From contig NZ_CP021434.1 of the NCBI RefSeq assembly GCF_002162355.1, forward strand, positions 2,208,501 through 2,272,500: DNA of 64,000 nt, read 5' to 3'. The position numbers and the translations under genes were made by a program. Within the stretch, counting starts at the first letter, position 1; each line of letters opens with the position of its first letter. Below the pieces are notes generated by a model that did not search any database, was not told the origin of the DNA, and was given only the letters and a program-made list of their open reading frames with translations. The DNA is from Tumebacillus avium. Its GTDB lineage: Bacteria > Bacillota > Bacilli > Tumebacillales > Tumebacillaceae. This document shows, piece after piece, positions 27,469-36,581 of the stretch.

Positions 27469-28278
27469 ATGTTGGTCGATTATCATACACATCACGTCCG
27501 CTGCGGTCATGCGGTGGGCGATCTGGAAGAGTATATTCAGGCTGCCATCGAAAAAGGCGTCCAAGAGCTCGGGCTCAGCGATCACCAGCCGATTCTGCAT
27601 CTGCCACCGGAGCAGATTTTCCCGGGCTCGGCAATGCCGCTGGAGGAACTGCCCGCCTATGTAAAAGAAGCTCTGGCGCTGCAGGCAAAATACGCGGGAC
27701 AGATTGACGTCAAAGTTGGGCTCGAAGCGGACTGGATCGAAGGGTACGGCGAGACGGTGCGCGACTTGCTCGCTCAATACCCGTTCGACTATGTGATCGG
27801 CTCGGTGCATTTCCTGAGCGGCTGGGACATCACGAACAGCGCCGAACTGGCCGGCTGGGACACGCGCGATGCCGGTGAAGTCTGCACGGAGTATTTTCGG
27901 CAAGTGCGGCTGGCCGCGCAAAGCGGGCTGTTTGACACGCTGGGGCATCTCGATGTGATCAAGCGGTTTGGACACGTCCCGACCGCCTTGTACGAACATC
28001 TGCTGGAAGAGACCGTCCTGCTTGTGCGCGACGCAGGCGTCTGCGTGGAAGTGAACGCGTCCGGCCTGCGCTATCCGTGCGCGGAGCAGTTCCCAAGCCG
28101 CCGCTTGCTGGAGATGATGAACAGCCACGACATTCCGCTCACCGTCGGTTCCGATGCGCACCAGCCGAAATTTGTCGCGGAAGGGCTGGACACCGTCTAT
28201 GACCTGCTGCGCGAAGTTGGCTACACGCACATTCACGGTTTCACCGCCCGCAAGCGGTATGAGATCGCTTTAACCTGA
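27469..28278 (+). CDS. hisJ: Histidinol-phosphatase, PHP family
   Basis: HisJ dephosphorylates histidinol phosphate, the one histidine step missing from the operon at 16.3-22.9 kb. The 269-residue PHP-domain enzyme has the metal motifs DYHTHHVRCGHA (residues 4-15), GLSDHQP, GLEADW, IGSVHFL, LGHLDV and GSDAHQP. It is transcribed alone between two terminators, with AAAAGGGGG about 8 bases before the ATG. Confidence 0.95.
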   Translation: MLVDYHTHHVRCGHAVGDLEEYIQAAIEKGVQELGLSDHQPILHLPPEQIFPGSAMPLEELPAYVKEALALQAKYAGQIDVKVGLEADWIEGYGETVRDLLAQYPFDYVIGSVHFLSGWDITNSAELAGWDTRDAGEVCTEYFRQVRLAAQSGLFDTLGHLDVIKRFGHVPTALYEHLLEETVLLVRDAGVCVEVNASGLRYPCAEQFPSRRLLEMMNSHDIPLTVGSDAHQPKFVAEGLDTVYDLLREVGYTHIHGFTARKRYEIALT

Positions 28279-28283
28279 TACGA

Positions 28284-28326
28284 AAAAAAGACCCCGGCAG
28301 CTGCGATCAGCTCCGAGGTCTTTTTG
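28284..28326. terminator. Bidirectional terminator
   Basis: AAAGACC-CGG-AGCTG pairs with CAGCT-CCG-GGTCTTT around loop CGAT, with T-runs on both sides. It separates hisJ from the convergent MFS gene. Confidence 0.85.
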
Positions 28327-28336
28327 TCGTATATTC

Positions 28337-29587
28337 TTACGCCTGCGCCTGCTGGGTGGGAGGCTGCACCGGCTTCATTCCCGCTTTGTGCGCGAGGTGG
28401 TACATGTAGAAGCAGACCAGCCCGCCGATCACGACGGAAATACCCGACGCAAGCACCACCGGCACGATGGAAAAGACAGCTTGCAACGTGCCGCCGGTCA
28501 GCATCGCGATGACCATAAACCCGTTGAACAAGGTCATCACCGTTGTCCCGATGCGACCTTGGTACTCAAACGACACATAGGTCTGCAGCGTCGTCCCAAG
28601 GCCGATGTTCAGCATCGAGTTGCCTAACGAGAAGACGACGATCGCCGCCATCGTCACCCACAGGGCCGGATAAGCGACCAGTCCGGCCAGACCAACGCCC
28701 ATCAGCAGCAACCCGTAGCCGAGCATTCGCTCCGGCGCCAGTTTCATCCGCTGCACGAGCAGCGCTCCGGCCAGCATCGAGCCGCCTTGTAAGGTGACCA
28801 GCCAGGAGAGATTTTCTTTTGGCAGTCCGAGGTAGTCTGTGACGATGAAGATCTCCACCACGTTGATCAGCCCGGAGCCAAACCCGATAAACACCTGCGT
28901 GAACAAAATCGGCCGCACCGCCGCATTTTTCCACGAGTAGGCAAATCCGTCGCGCATGTCGCGCAAGATCCCTTTGATCTTGCCTTTCGAGTCTTTTGCC
29001 GGCGCAGCGGCGCTTGGCGGAACTTTCACCGCAAAGATCAGCAGGAACGACCCGGCCATCAACAGCGCGGTCATACCGAGCGCCCACGCGCCGCCCCACG
29101 TCATGTATACCAGCGTGCCGACGGCGGGGCCGATCAGCATCATCGTCGAGTTGGTGACCTGCCGCAAGGAGATCGCCGTTTTCAAGTCTTGTTGCGGTAC
29201 GAATTGCATGACGAATGCGGCGGCTGAACCTTTGTAGAACAAAGAGCCGACTGTGGAGAGGAACGCCCCGAGGTAGATCAGCCACAACGACCCGGACAGG
29301 ATCGCGGCCACAAACATCAGCATGATCAGCACCCGGAAGGCGATCGCTCCCAGCATCGTTTTCTTGCGGTCCCAGCGGTCGGCGAACACGCCAACGAAAA
29401 AGCCAAACAAGAAGATCGGCGCAAACTCCGCAAACAAGATCGAGGACACGGCAAACGGCGAGTTGTTCGACAGGTCCATCACGATGTAGAGCAGGGCCAT
29501 GTTGCGCATCCAGTCGCCAAACTCGGACAGCCAGGTGGCGATCCAGTAAAAAAAGTATCTTGGGTTGCCTTTGAGAAATGCCAGCAT
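28337..29587 (-). CDS. MFS transporter (DHA3-type)
   Basis: A 416-residue protein with twelve predicted membrane segments, beginning NPRYFFYWIATWLSEFGDWM, and the loop motif GVFADRWDRKKTML. It resembles macrolide or multidrug efflux MFS proteins. It is transcribed 28 bases after an ArsR-like regulator on the same strand, suggesting a regulator-pump unit. Substrate unknown. Confidence 0.9.
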   Translation of the reverse strand: MLAFLKGNPRYFFYWIATWLSEFGDWMRNMALLYIVMDLSNNSPFAVSSILFAEFAPIFLFGFFVGVFADRWDRKKTMLGAIAFRVLIMLMFVAAILSGSLWLIYLGAFLSTVGSLFYKGSAAAFVMQFVPQQDLKTAISLRQVTNSTMMLIGPAVGTLVYMTWGGAWALGMTALLMAGSFLLIFAVKVPPSAAAPAKDSKGKIKGILRDMRDGFAYSWKNAAVRPILFTQVFIGFGSGLINVVEIFIVTDYLGLPKENLSWLVTLQGGSMLAGALLVQRMKLAPERMLGYGLLLMGVGLAGLVAYPALWVTMAAIVVFSLGNSMLNIGLGTTLQTYVSFEYQGRIGTTVMTLFNGFMVIAMLTGGTLQAVFSIVPVVLASGISVVIGGLVCFYMYHLAHKAGMKPVQPPTQQAQA

Positions 29588-29615
29588 GCAACTCTCTCCT
29601 TTAGGTTCGGATGCC

Positions 29616-30206
29616 TTACAGTTCGGGAAACAGCGAGAGGAATGCCCGCCACGCGCGGGTCTCGTCGGTCTTCTCTTGCTGGCTGTAGCGCTGCTCCCAG
29701 GTTTGCAACAGCTCTTTGAGCTCCTTCCGCACTTCCTGCTGCTGCTCGTCGGTCAGGTAGAGCCAGCCCATCGAAGTGACAGGGCCCCGCCCTTCGGTCG
29801 GCTGGCCTGCGGTGTGGAGCTGGTCGATCAGTTGGAGCGACTTTTGGTAGGCGTTCAAATACTCGTCGACAAACGCCCGGCCCATCTCATAGCGAACGGT
29901 GCGCTCTTCGTTGTTGAAGGCGTCCGACTCCTGCAAGGCGATGCGGATCTGCTTCGCCACGGGCAGGTAGTATTTTTCGATGACGCCGCCTTTTTCCCGC
30001 GTCTCGACCAGCAAAAGCAGACCGGTACGATGCAGTTCCCGCACATGGTAATGCACTTTGGAGGCGGGCAGACCGAGCAGGTCGGCCAACTGTTTGGAGG
30101 TGCGCGGTTCGTCGTCAAATTGGTTGAGGATCTGCACGCGCAATTTGTTCGACAGCGCCTTCATCTGTTCCAGCGAGGTCACTTCATAGACGGAATCCTG
30201 GTTCAT
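29616..30206 (-). CDS. ArsR-like winged-helix transcriptional regulator
   Basis: A 196-residue regulator. The N-terminal winged helix (about residues 10-80) shows MKALSNKLRVQILNQF and TSKQLADLLGLPASKVHYHVREL. The C-terminal half is helical and may sense a ligand. No ArsR metal-binding CxCxxC is present. It probably controls itself and the downstream MFS pump. An inverted repeat at 30259-30278 in its promoter region is a candidate operator. Confidence 0.85.
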   Translation of the reverse strand: MNQDSVYEVTSLEQMKALSNKLRVQILNQFDDEPRTSKQLADLLGLPASKVHYHVRELHRTGLLLLVETREKGGVIEKYYLPVAKQIRIALQESDAFNNEERTVRYEMGRAFVDEYLNAYQKSLQLIDQLHTAGQPTEGRGPVTSMGWLYLTDEQQQEVRKELKELLQTWEQRYSQQEKTDETRAWRAFLSLFPEL

Positions 30207-30258
30207 CGTTCACCTCAGCATATGATCAGTAATAACTGCTTGATCCGATTTTTCCGCT

Positions 30259-30278
30259 CGATCAAATTTTCTTGATCG
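30259..30278. promoter_or_regulatory. Inverted repeat, candidate operator for the ArsR-like regulator
   Basis: CGATCAA, 6 bases, TTGATCG forms a perfect 7-bp inverted repeat in the divergent region before the regulator gene. A further TTGATC half-site lies at 30240-30245. The spacing suits a dimeric winged-helix protein. Confidence 0.55.
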
Positions 30279-30368
30279 TCTATTTTCAGTATATCTCCCT
30301 CTGCAAAAGAATGTCAATCTTCTGTATACTGTAGCTATCACTGGAAAAAAGGGGAAACCACATACACC

Positions 30369-31235
30369 ATGACGATTGAAACACGCAAGCAAATGAACGC
30401 TATAGAGATCGAAGACGTTACCGCCCTTGCCGAACTGGTCAAAGAGTACGACGGCCTGGCGCTAAAACTGAATATGGACATGCTGAAAAACCGCAGAGAT
30501 GATGTCACGAACGACTTCCTATGCTATCAGGACGGGAAACTGATCGGGTTCCTCGGCATGTATGGCTTTAACAACAAAGAGATCGAGATCAGCGGCATGG
30601 TACACCCGGAGCATCGTCGCCAAGGTGTCTTCACCCGGCTGTACGAAGCGGCAAAGGCAGAAAGCGTGTCGCGCGGGATCGCTTCGATGCTGTTCATCGT
30701 GGAAGATGATGCGAGGGCAGGGCAGGCGTTTGCCAAGAAGATCGGTGCAGAGTATGAGTTCACCGAATACGGCATGGACTTGAAAAATGAAGGCAAAGCC
30801 CCGCAAGGCGGCGAAGTGGAGCTCGTCCGCGCCGCGACCGAAGAGGATGCCGCATTCATCGGCCAACTGATGGCGACCGGCTTCGGACTCCCGGCGGATG
30901 AGATGAAGGGCAACATGTCCCGCGACTTCAACAACCCGAACAAGCAAGTCTACATCGGCAAAGTGGATGGCGAAAACATCGCCGCCATCTCGATCGGCCT
31001 CGGCGAAGCGGGCACCGCGTTCTACTACGGCTTCGTTGTTGAACCGGAGTACCGGGGCAAAGGCTATGGCCGCTACATCCTCTGGACGCTGGTCAAAAAG
31101 ATGCAAGCGGAGGGCCGCACCCGTCTCGCACTGGAAGTGGCGACGGAGAATAAGAATGCGCTTGGGCTGTACCAGTCGGTTGGTTTTGAGCTGACAACGG
31201 CGTTTGGGTATTATCGGTTGAAAAATAACTACTAA
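30369..31235 (+). CDS. GNAT acetyltransferase with two GNAT domains
   Basis: A 288-residue protein made of two GNAT folds. The first has HPEHRRQGVFTRLYEAA (acetyl-CoA loop, about residues 80-96). The second has VEPEYRGKGYGRYILWTLV (about 225-243) and EVATENKNALGLYQSVGF. Tandem GNATs of this type acetylate small amines or act with one degenerate half; the substrate is not evident. It is divergent from the ArsR-like gene. Confidence 0.88.
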   Translation: MTIETRKQMNAIEIEDVTALAELVKEYDGLALKLNMDMLKNRRDDVTNDFLCYQDGKLIGFLGMYGFNNKEIEISGMVHPEHRRQGVFTRLYEAAKAESVSRGIASMLFIVEDDARAGQAFAKKIGAEYEFTEYGMDLKNEGKAPQGGEVELVRAATEEDAAFIGQLMATGFGLPADEMKGNMSRDFNNPNKQVYIGKVDGENIAAISIGLGEAGTAFYYGFVVEPEYRGKGYGRYILWTLVKKMQAEGRTRLALEVATENKNALGLYQSVGFELTTAFGYYRLKNNY

Positions 31236-31249
31236 AAAGGGAGATCTGG

Positions 31250-31789
31250 ATGAAAAAGCTTCTTGTTCTTCTTGCGATTTGCGGTGTGGGGGTAAGTCTT
31301 GCCGGCTGCATGGAAGAAAGCAGCGCATCGCCTGCTGTGACAGGCAATGAGAAATCCCAGATCGTTTTGTGGAAAAAAACGGCTCATGGAAATGCGGAGT
31401 TCGATTTTAATAAAGAAGTTTTGCACGCTGCGGCTCCGCTGGAAGTGAACGAGAAGGCGAAGTTTCTTGTGGACCTCCTCAAGCAGAAAACGGAAGGCTC
31501 AGAGTTGGAACCGGTGGTCCCTGAGGATGTTTCACTGCTCAGCGCTGAATTGCATGGCGAAAACTTGACCCTCAATTTTAATGGTGCTGTGAAGTTCCTT
31601 GGCCAGAATGAAGGGTACTTTGTGAAATCCATAAACTATACCATGCTGCAGAATTTTGCTGAGATTGCCGCAAGCAACGATATCTCGATTACCTATCAGA
31701 TCAATGGAGCAACGGTCAAGACACTTAGTCAGTTGGAGTGTAACAAGAATGAAATTTGTTGGGAGCCGTTCCTGTCGTCTGAACTTTGA
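31250..31789 (+). CDS. Lipoprotein, possibly GerMN-like
   Basis: A 179-residue lipoprotein: signal peptide MKKLLVLLAICGVGVSLAGC with a lipobox LAGC ending at Cys20. The mature part (LLSAELHGENLTLNFNG, then MLQNFAEIAAS) recalls the GerMN domain of sporulation and germination lipoproteins. That match is tentative, although a germination operon follows convergently. The gene has a clear site, GGGAGA, and follows the GNAT gene closely. Confidence 0.7.
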   Translation: MKKLLVLLAICGVGVSLAGCMEESSASPAVTGNEKSQIVLWKKTAHGNAEFDFNKEVLHAAAPLEVNEKAKFLVDLLKQKTEGSELEPVVPEDVSLLSAELHGENLTLNFNGAVKFLGQNEGYFVKSINYTMLQNFAEIAASNDISITYQINGATVKTLSQLECNKNEICWEPFLSSEL

Positions 31790-31808
31790 CCCTTACGGGT
31801 CTTTTTTA
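31788..31808 (+). terminator. Intrinsic terminator of the lipoprotein gene
   Basis: GACCC, loop TTAC, GGGTC and TTTTTT, directly overlapping the stop codon. Confidence 0.75.
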
Positions 31809-32873
31809 TTTCCTCAGCATCCCGTGGTTGCGGATGATCACATCGACGTCGACGTCAGCTTGCAACTGTTGGAACTGCTCGTTTTTCCAATGGGCGAGCT
31901 CGGCATTGGAATAGTGGTGGCGGAAAAATTGGCCGGTGCCCAGCACATCGGACTTTGCGGCTTGGGACTTGTGGAGGGTGTGCAGGTAGCGTTCTTTGAA
32001 GATTAGCCGGATGTCATCGATCAATACGTCATCGGACACATGGCTTTTGCGTTCCAGAATCGTGACGGTGAGCTTGAATTTCGTATGCAGCATCGGCCGC
32101 GCACCTTGCAGTTCCGTCCGGTTGTTGACTTCCGCTTCGAGCAGGCGGATCGCGCCGTGGTGCAGGGTTTGCACGATGCCGCCGCGGAATTCGCCGTGGA
32201 AGACGTTGTAGACCAGCGATTCATTCAGGTCGAGCTGGCCGACTTTTTTCCCGTCTTTCATCAAGGCGGCACCGTTGACAGCAAGCATCGTGGTTGTCCC
32301 CTTTTTGACGACGGGCATCAGGCAATCTTCCGTTAGCGAATGTTTGCCGCGATACGCTTCCCACAGCGAGGTGCGAACGACTTCCGGGGTCCAGCCCGAC
32401 TCGGGGCTGAAGAAGTTGTCATACGACGTGCCAGTGCTGCCGGCGACGCTTTTTTTTGAAGACTCGAAAAAAGTATTCATATCGCCCTGCACCACAGCCA
32501 GCTTGGTCTTATTGCCGATCTCACGGGTGCGCAGGGCATAATCGATCACTTCCGAGGTGTCGCTCTTCGCCAGTTTTTCGGACAAGAAGATCATTTTGAC
32601 ATGCAGCAGATCGATGGTGCGGTCGAGGTTGGTCGAGATAAAATCGATCGCTTTGGAGATCGACACATGATGCCCTTTGGCGATGATGTACTCGTTTTGT
32701 CCGCCGCCGATCTTGGGGATTTTCAGCCAGACGATGTAGCCGCCCTGCTTGCCGATGTCGACCGCCATGGCGGCGGGCAAGGCGCGGTGATTGATGTCTT
32801 TGACATCCCAGCAGCCGCTGAGCAAGGGCAGGCAGCAGAGGAGCAGGGCATAGCCTTTCAGCCGTTTTTTCAT
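31806..32873 (-). CDS. gerC: Spore germination receptor lipoprotein, Ger(x)C family
   Basis: The C subunit of a nutrient germinant receptor. The 355-residue lipoprotein begins MKKRLKGYALLLCCLPLLSGC and continues with the family signature WDVKDINHRALPAAMAVD. A Ger(x)C C-terminal domain (about 200-350) follows. ATG 32873 has AAGGAGG 7 bases upstream. It overlaps gerB by 4 bases and ends the operon. The paralogue number cannot be assigned, so only the generic subunit name is given. Confidence 0.93.
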   Translation of the reverse strand: MKKRLKGYALLLCCLPLLSGCWDVKDINHRALPAAMAVDIGKQGGYIVWLKIPKIGGGQNEYIIAKGHHVSISKAIDFISTNLDRTIDLLHVKMIFLSEKLAKSDTSEVIDYALRTREIGNKTKLAVVQGDMNTFFESSKKSVAGSTGTSYDNFFSPESGWTPEVVRTSLWEAYRGKHSLTEDCLMPVVKKGTTTMLAVNGAALMKDGKKVGQLDLNESLVYNVFHGEFRGGIVQTLHHGAIRLLEAEVNNRTELQGARPMLHTKFKLTVTILERKSHVSDDVLIDDIRLIFKERYLHTLHKSQAAKSDVLGTGQFFRHHYSNAELAHWKNEQFQQLQADVDVDVIIRNHGMLRK

Positions 32874-33967
32874 GCGGACCCTCCTTGGCGCAGCGACCAG
32901 ACTTTGACCAGCAGCGGAATGCCGAGCATGCAGTACAAGCGCAGCGGCGTATCCCACAGCAGCAAGCGAAACACCCAGTCCCACGACGGGATCTGCAGGG
33001 TCACGATAAACAGCAGCACGCCGATGCCTGCGACCAAGCGGTGTTTTTTCATCCGGGGCAGAAACAGCCGGGAGAGGATCTGCGTCGCGATCCAAAAGAA
33101 CACCGCTTGCAGCAAAATGAGAAATCCAAGCACCGCGCAGACGTAAAACAAGGTGATCCGGTCAAAAACAAACCATTCCATATCGACCGCATCGATCGCG
33201 ATCAGCATCGAAAACTGGACGCGCACGCTCATCTCCGGTCCAAACGTCAAGATCGGGATGTACACCGCCAGAAAACTGCACAAGCAGAGCAGCACGCCAA
33301 GCCCATAGTAGAGCCTCCTCCGGCGCGATCCCGCCAGCAAGGCGCGCTCCCGGTTGAGCATCCCGAGCGTCAAAAACGGGCTGAACACAAACAAGAGCGA
33401 GTAAAACCGCACGTCATGCAGATAGGAAAACGAAAAGTCGGTCAGCGGTAACAGGTTGCGATAGTCGAGATTTTGATACGTCATCAAAATCGACCCGGCC
33501 AGCAGAGGCAGGCAGATCGCCGACAACAGCATCGCGCTGCGCAAGATCGTGGCGATGCCTTTGCCGGCGAGATACATCGGGACGATGATCAGCATCAGGG
33601 ACAAGGCCCAGATCGGAGTCTGCTTAAACATCGTGACGGTCAGCATCTCCGCATGGGCGCGGATCACGATGATGATGCTGAACAGCACATAGAGCGCGTA
33701 GGGCAAGAGCAGGAGTCGTGCTGCCCAAGTTCCTTTTTCCAAAAAGATGTCGATCAGATTCTGGCCGGGGAACTTTTTCAACCCGGAGACATAGAGCCAG
33801 AGATGCAGGAAATAGATCAAACTGACGGTCAGCACAGCAACCCAAGGGGCGGTGCCGAGCACGAGGATCGCTTCCGGGAACATCAGGAAAATGCCGCCGA
33901 GATGGATCACGAAACAGAGCAGGTGGATCTGGTTGGGCCGATTTGTCAGGCTGCTCTGTTTATCCAT
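32870..33967 (-). CDS. gerB: Spore germination receptor permease subunit (GerAB-type)
   Basis: An endospore germination permease of the APC superfamily, 365 residues with about ten membrane segments beginning LLCFVIHLGGIFLMFPEAIL. In such receptors this subunit binds the germinant in the inner spore membrane. ATG 33967 is inside the end of gerA (8-base overlap), showing tight coupling. Confidence 0.92.
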   Translation of the reverse strand: MDKQSSLTNRPNQIHLLCFVIHLGGIFLMFPEAILVLGTAPWVAVLTVSLIYFLHLWLYVSGLKKFPGQNLIDIFLEKGTWAARLLLLPYALYVLFSIIIVIRAHAEMLTVTMFKQTPIWALSLMLIIVPMYLAGKGIATILRSAMLLSAICLPLLAGSILMTYQNLDYRNLLPLTDFSFSYLHDVRFYSLLFVFSPFLTLGMLNRERALLAGSRRRRLYYGLGVLLCLCSFLAVYIPILTFGPEMSVRVQFSMLIAIDAVDMEWFVFDRITLFYVCAVLGFLILLQAVFFWIATQILSRLFLPRMKKHRLVAGIGVLLFIVTLQIPSWDWVFRLLLWDTPLRLYCMLGIPLLVKVWSLRQGGSA

Positions 33968-35267
33968 GTGAACCTTCCTGCTGTTCTTTCCATCTGCTGA
34001 GATAAGGGACGCCAAACGTCGTCAGTCCGCTGATAAACGCGATCACCCAGACCAGTCCGATGAACAGGCCGATCAGCCCGTAGATCGAGGTGATCACAAG
34101 CAGCGCATATTTAAAAATCCGCACGGCAAGCGAAGTTTGGAAACCGATGATCGAAAAGTTGGCCAGCGTCATCGCCGAGATGACGATGATCAGCAGGTTG
34201 CTGACCAGATGCGCCTGCACCACCGCTTGGCCGAGCACGATGCCGCCAACCATCGTCACCGTCGGCCCGATGCTTTTCGGCAGGCGCACGCTCGCTTCCA
34301 GCACCAGTTCGATGACGAGCAGCATCAGCAGCACTTCGACCAGCGCGGGGTACGGCACCCCTTCCCGGCTCTGGGCGATGGAGAGCGCCAATTGGATGCG
34401 CAGCACTTCCGGATTCACAGCGATCAGTCCCACGTACAGCGCCGGAGCGGTCAAGGCGATGAACATCGCGAGGATGCGCAGCAGGCGCAGGAAGTGGGTG
34501 ATGATGTTTGGGTACCCGCGGTCTTCGGCCAGGTAAAACGCGTCTTGTAGCACCCCTGGAGTGATCAGTGCGGACGGAAACTGATCGACGATCAGCAGCA
34601 CGCGCCCTTCGCGGAGCATTCGGGCCGCCTCTTGCGGCACATCGGTGGAGAAGATCGTGGGAAACGGATTCCACCACTTTTGCTGCAAGGTGTGGAAGAT
34701 GCTCTGGGTGGTGGGGTGGTCTTTGGATTTACGCTGTTCGAGCGCTTGCCAGACATCGGCGACCAGCTTTGGATCGGCATTCCCTTCCAGATAGAGCAGA
34801 CCTGCCTTGCGCTTGGTGTCCGTGCCCAACGTGATCGTGCGATAGGCAAGTTTCGGGGAGGGCAACTGTTTGCGCAAGAGCCCGATGTTGGTGTCCAGCG
34901 CTTCTGTAAACGCCACTTGGGTGCCGCGCACCACGCTTTGCGTCTGCGATTCGGAGAGCGAGCGGTCCAGTTGTTTGGTCTGCGGCGTGAACTGCACCCG
35001 TTGCGTCCAGTCAGGAAACGAGAGGAACGCCTGCCCCGCCAGCAGCGGGTCGACCGGTTCCCCGTTGACGAGCTGTCCGTCAATCCGCTCCAGCAGCAGA
35101 CTCCCGACCGCAAAAGCATCTTCATCCGGCAGCACGGCCTCCTCGCTCCACGCCAGCAACTGCTGCTTCGTCTTGTTGGCATCGACCAGCGTCTCGATGT
35201 AGATGAGCTCCACCCCAACCCCGAACAGCCGGATGCTCTCTTTTTTATAATCGGCCAAGTTCTCCAT
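33960..35267 (-). CDS. gerA: Spore germination receptor subunit A (GerAA-type)
   Basis: A 435-residue GerA family protein: soluble N-terminal two thirds (about 1-270) and a C-terminal membrane region with several segments (LRLLRILAMFIALTAPALYVGL onward). Family landmarks are DQFPSALITPG and EVLRIQLALSIAQSREGVPYP. ATG 35267 follows AAGGAGGGAACGAG. A CATACT box on the minus strand at 35309-35314 could be a forespore (SigG-type) -10, but no convincing -35 is seen. It is first in the gerA-gerB-gerC operon, expected in the forespore. Confidence 0.93.
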   Translation of the reverse strand: MENLADYKKESIRLFGVGVELIYIETLVDANKTKQQLLAWSEEAVLPDEDAFAVGSLLLERIDGQLVNGEPVDPLLAGQAFLSFPDWTQRVQFTPQTKQLDRSLSESQTQSVVRGTQVAFTEALDTNIGLLRKQLPSPKLAYRTITLGTDTKRKAGLLYLEGNADPKLVADVWQALEQRKSKDHPTTQSIFHTLQQKWWNPFPTIFSTDVPQEAARMLREGRVLLIVDQFPSALITPGVLQDAFYLAEDRGYPNIITHFLRLLRILAMFIALTAPALYVGLIAVNPEVLRIQLALSIAQSREGVPYPALVEVLLMLLVIELVLEASVRLPKSIGPTVTMVGGIVLGQAVVQAHLVSNLLIIVISAMTLANFSIIGFQTSLAVRIFKYALLVITSIYGLIGLFIGLVWVIAFISGLTTFGVPYLSRWKEQQEGSHG

Positions 35268-35435
35268 CTCGTTCCCTCCTTTCCTGTAGCTTGTTTCCAA
35301 AAAGCAACAGTATGCAGAAGGGAGGTATACTTCTGTGAGAAATATTTTTAACATGATTTGATATGGTATAGACTATCAAGTTAATGTTGAAGTGAGATAT
35401 TATGATAGAAAAATAGGACAAGGGTGTTCTGCAAA

Positions 35436-36509
35436 ATGAGATCGCAACTAGTAGTAGAACGATTTCTTGGCGCTAACTTTGTAGATGAGCCTGATGAGTC
35501 TGCATTTGAAGATTTTTGTGTTGAGCTGAACCAGCTCTACGATGTTGAACTCGAAAGCGAACCGTATACGAACCTGATCAGGCATACGATTCGGAAACAT
35601 GCTGCTATGCTGAGTTTTTTGATTGATGCAAACACCACCGTTGTGTATCCGAGCTTTTATCGGCCTCGTTGGGAGGTTAAGAGCGGTTATAAAGAAGCTG
35701 TCCGCCGGGGTGCGAATCTTTATGAAACCGAAGTATTCAATATGCTGTTTCAATTTCATGGGGGCAGGTTTCGGGGGGATGGGATCGCCTTGATGTGTCA
35801 TGGTCCGAATGGATTTCAAGATGAGTGGATCTTGTTATGTCCAGACGACACAGAAATGAGAATTCAAGCTGAATCAAATAAATACAGGGAAATTGCTCTT
35901 GCGATGACCTTTCGGGCACAAATGAACTCTGATCTGCAAAGTGAACTGTTAGAAAATTTGAGTGCGCTGCTGCCGGCAAAAAGATGTGCGAACAGCCTCA
36001 TGCATGAGTATGGTCACGTCCTTCAATACCGGTTATGGGAATCTGAAGGAATACAGGTACGGGATTTTGCAGCCCTCTACAGGTGGTTTCTTGAAAGGGG
36101 GTACGCGCAGAACGTGTCTGCAAGGATTCCAAAGTTTGCGGATTACCCGGATGAGACAAAGCTTCGGTTTTTAAAGGAGGCATTTGTTGAGGATTATAGG
36201 ATTGGATTGAATGTTGAGAAAAATGGAGGTATATTTGAGTTACCAAATGCATACTGCTTTCGCGGTGATTTTGAAGATCCAAGTTTGATGGCAGAAGGGG
36301 TGGAGATCGTGAAGCAAGCTGTGAAGAAAAAAACATCTTCTTTTCGAGGGAGTTATGGTCAAGCCAATGAACCGGATCGTGTTTTGTTGACTGATCAGAT
36401 CATGGCGAATTCATCAGATTTTAGTACTCGTAACCCACGTATGACCACGGAAGATCATCAGGCAGTCTTGGATCGTCTTCACGCAAAAAGCAAGCTGCAG
36501 CCAGTATGA
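35436..36509 (+). CDS. Putative zinc metalloprotease with HExxH motif
   Basis: A 357-residue protein of unknown family, clearly more AT-rich than its neighbours. The motif LMHEYGHVLQYRLWE (about residue 190) is a gluzincin-like HExxH helix. A downstream acidic helix, FLKEAFVEDYRIGLN (about residue 250), could supply the third zinc ligand. No signal peptide or membrane segment is seen, so it would act in the cytoplasm or need another export route. ATG 35436 has AAGGG about 11 bases upstream. Alone between a germination operon and a terminator; transfer is likely. Confidence 0.7.
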   Translation: MRSQLVVERFLGANFVDEPDESAFEDFCVELNQLYDVELESEPYTNLIRHTIRKHAAMLSFLIDANTTVVYPSFYRPRWEVKSGYKEAVRRGANLYETEVFNMLFQFHGGRFRGDGIALMCHGPNGFQDEWILLCPDDTEMRIQAESNKYREIALAMTFRAQMNSDLQSELLENLSALLPAKRCANSLMHEYGHVLQYRLWESEGIQVRDFAALYRWFLERGYAQNVSARIPKFADYPDETKLRFLKEAFVEDYRIGLNVEKNGGIFELPNAYCFRGDFEDPSLMAEGVEIVKQAVKKKTSSFRGSYGQANEPDRVLLTDQIMANSSDFSTRNPRMTTEDHQAVLDRLHAKSKLQPV

Positions 36510-36534
36510 TCGGACATATTAATTCAAGAATATA

Positions 36535-36568
36535 AAAGACCCTCTGCTTATTCAAGCAGAGGGTCTTT
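36535..36568. terminator. Bidirectional terminator
   Basis: AAAGACCCTCTGCTT and AAGCAGAGGGTCTTT form a 15-bp perfect stem with loop ATTC, between convergent genes. Confidence 0.9.
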
Positions 36569-36581
36569 CGTTTGAAAACGT

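Noticed and set aside
35295..35330. SigG promoter for the germination operon
   Set aside because: A CATACT -10 is present on the minus strand, but no matching -35 at 17-18 bases was found.
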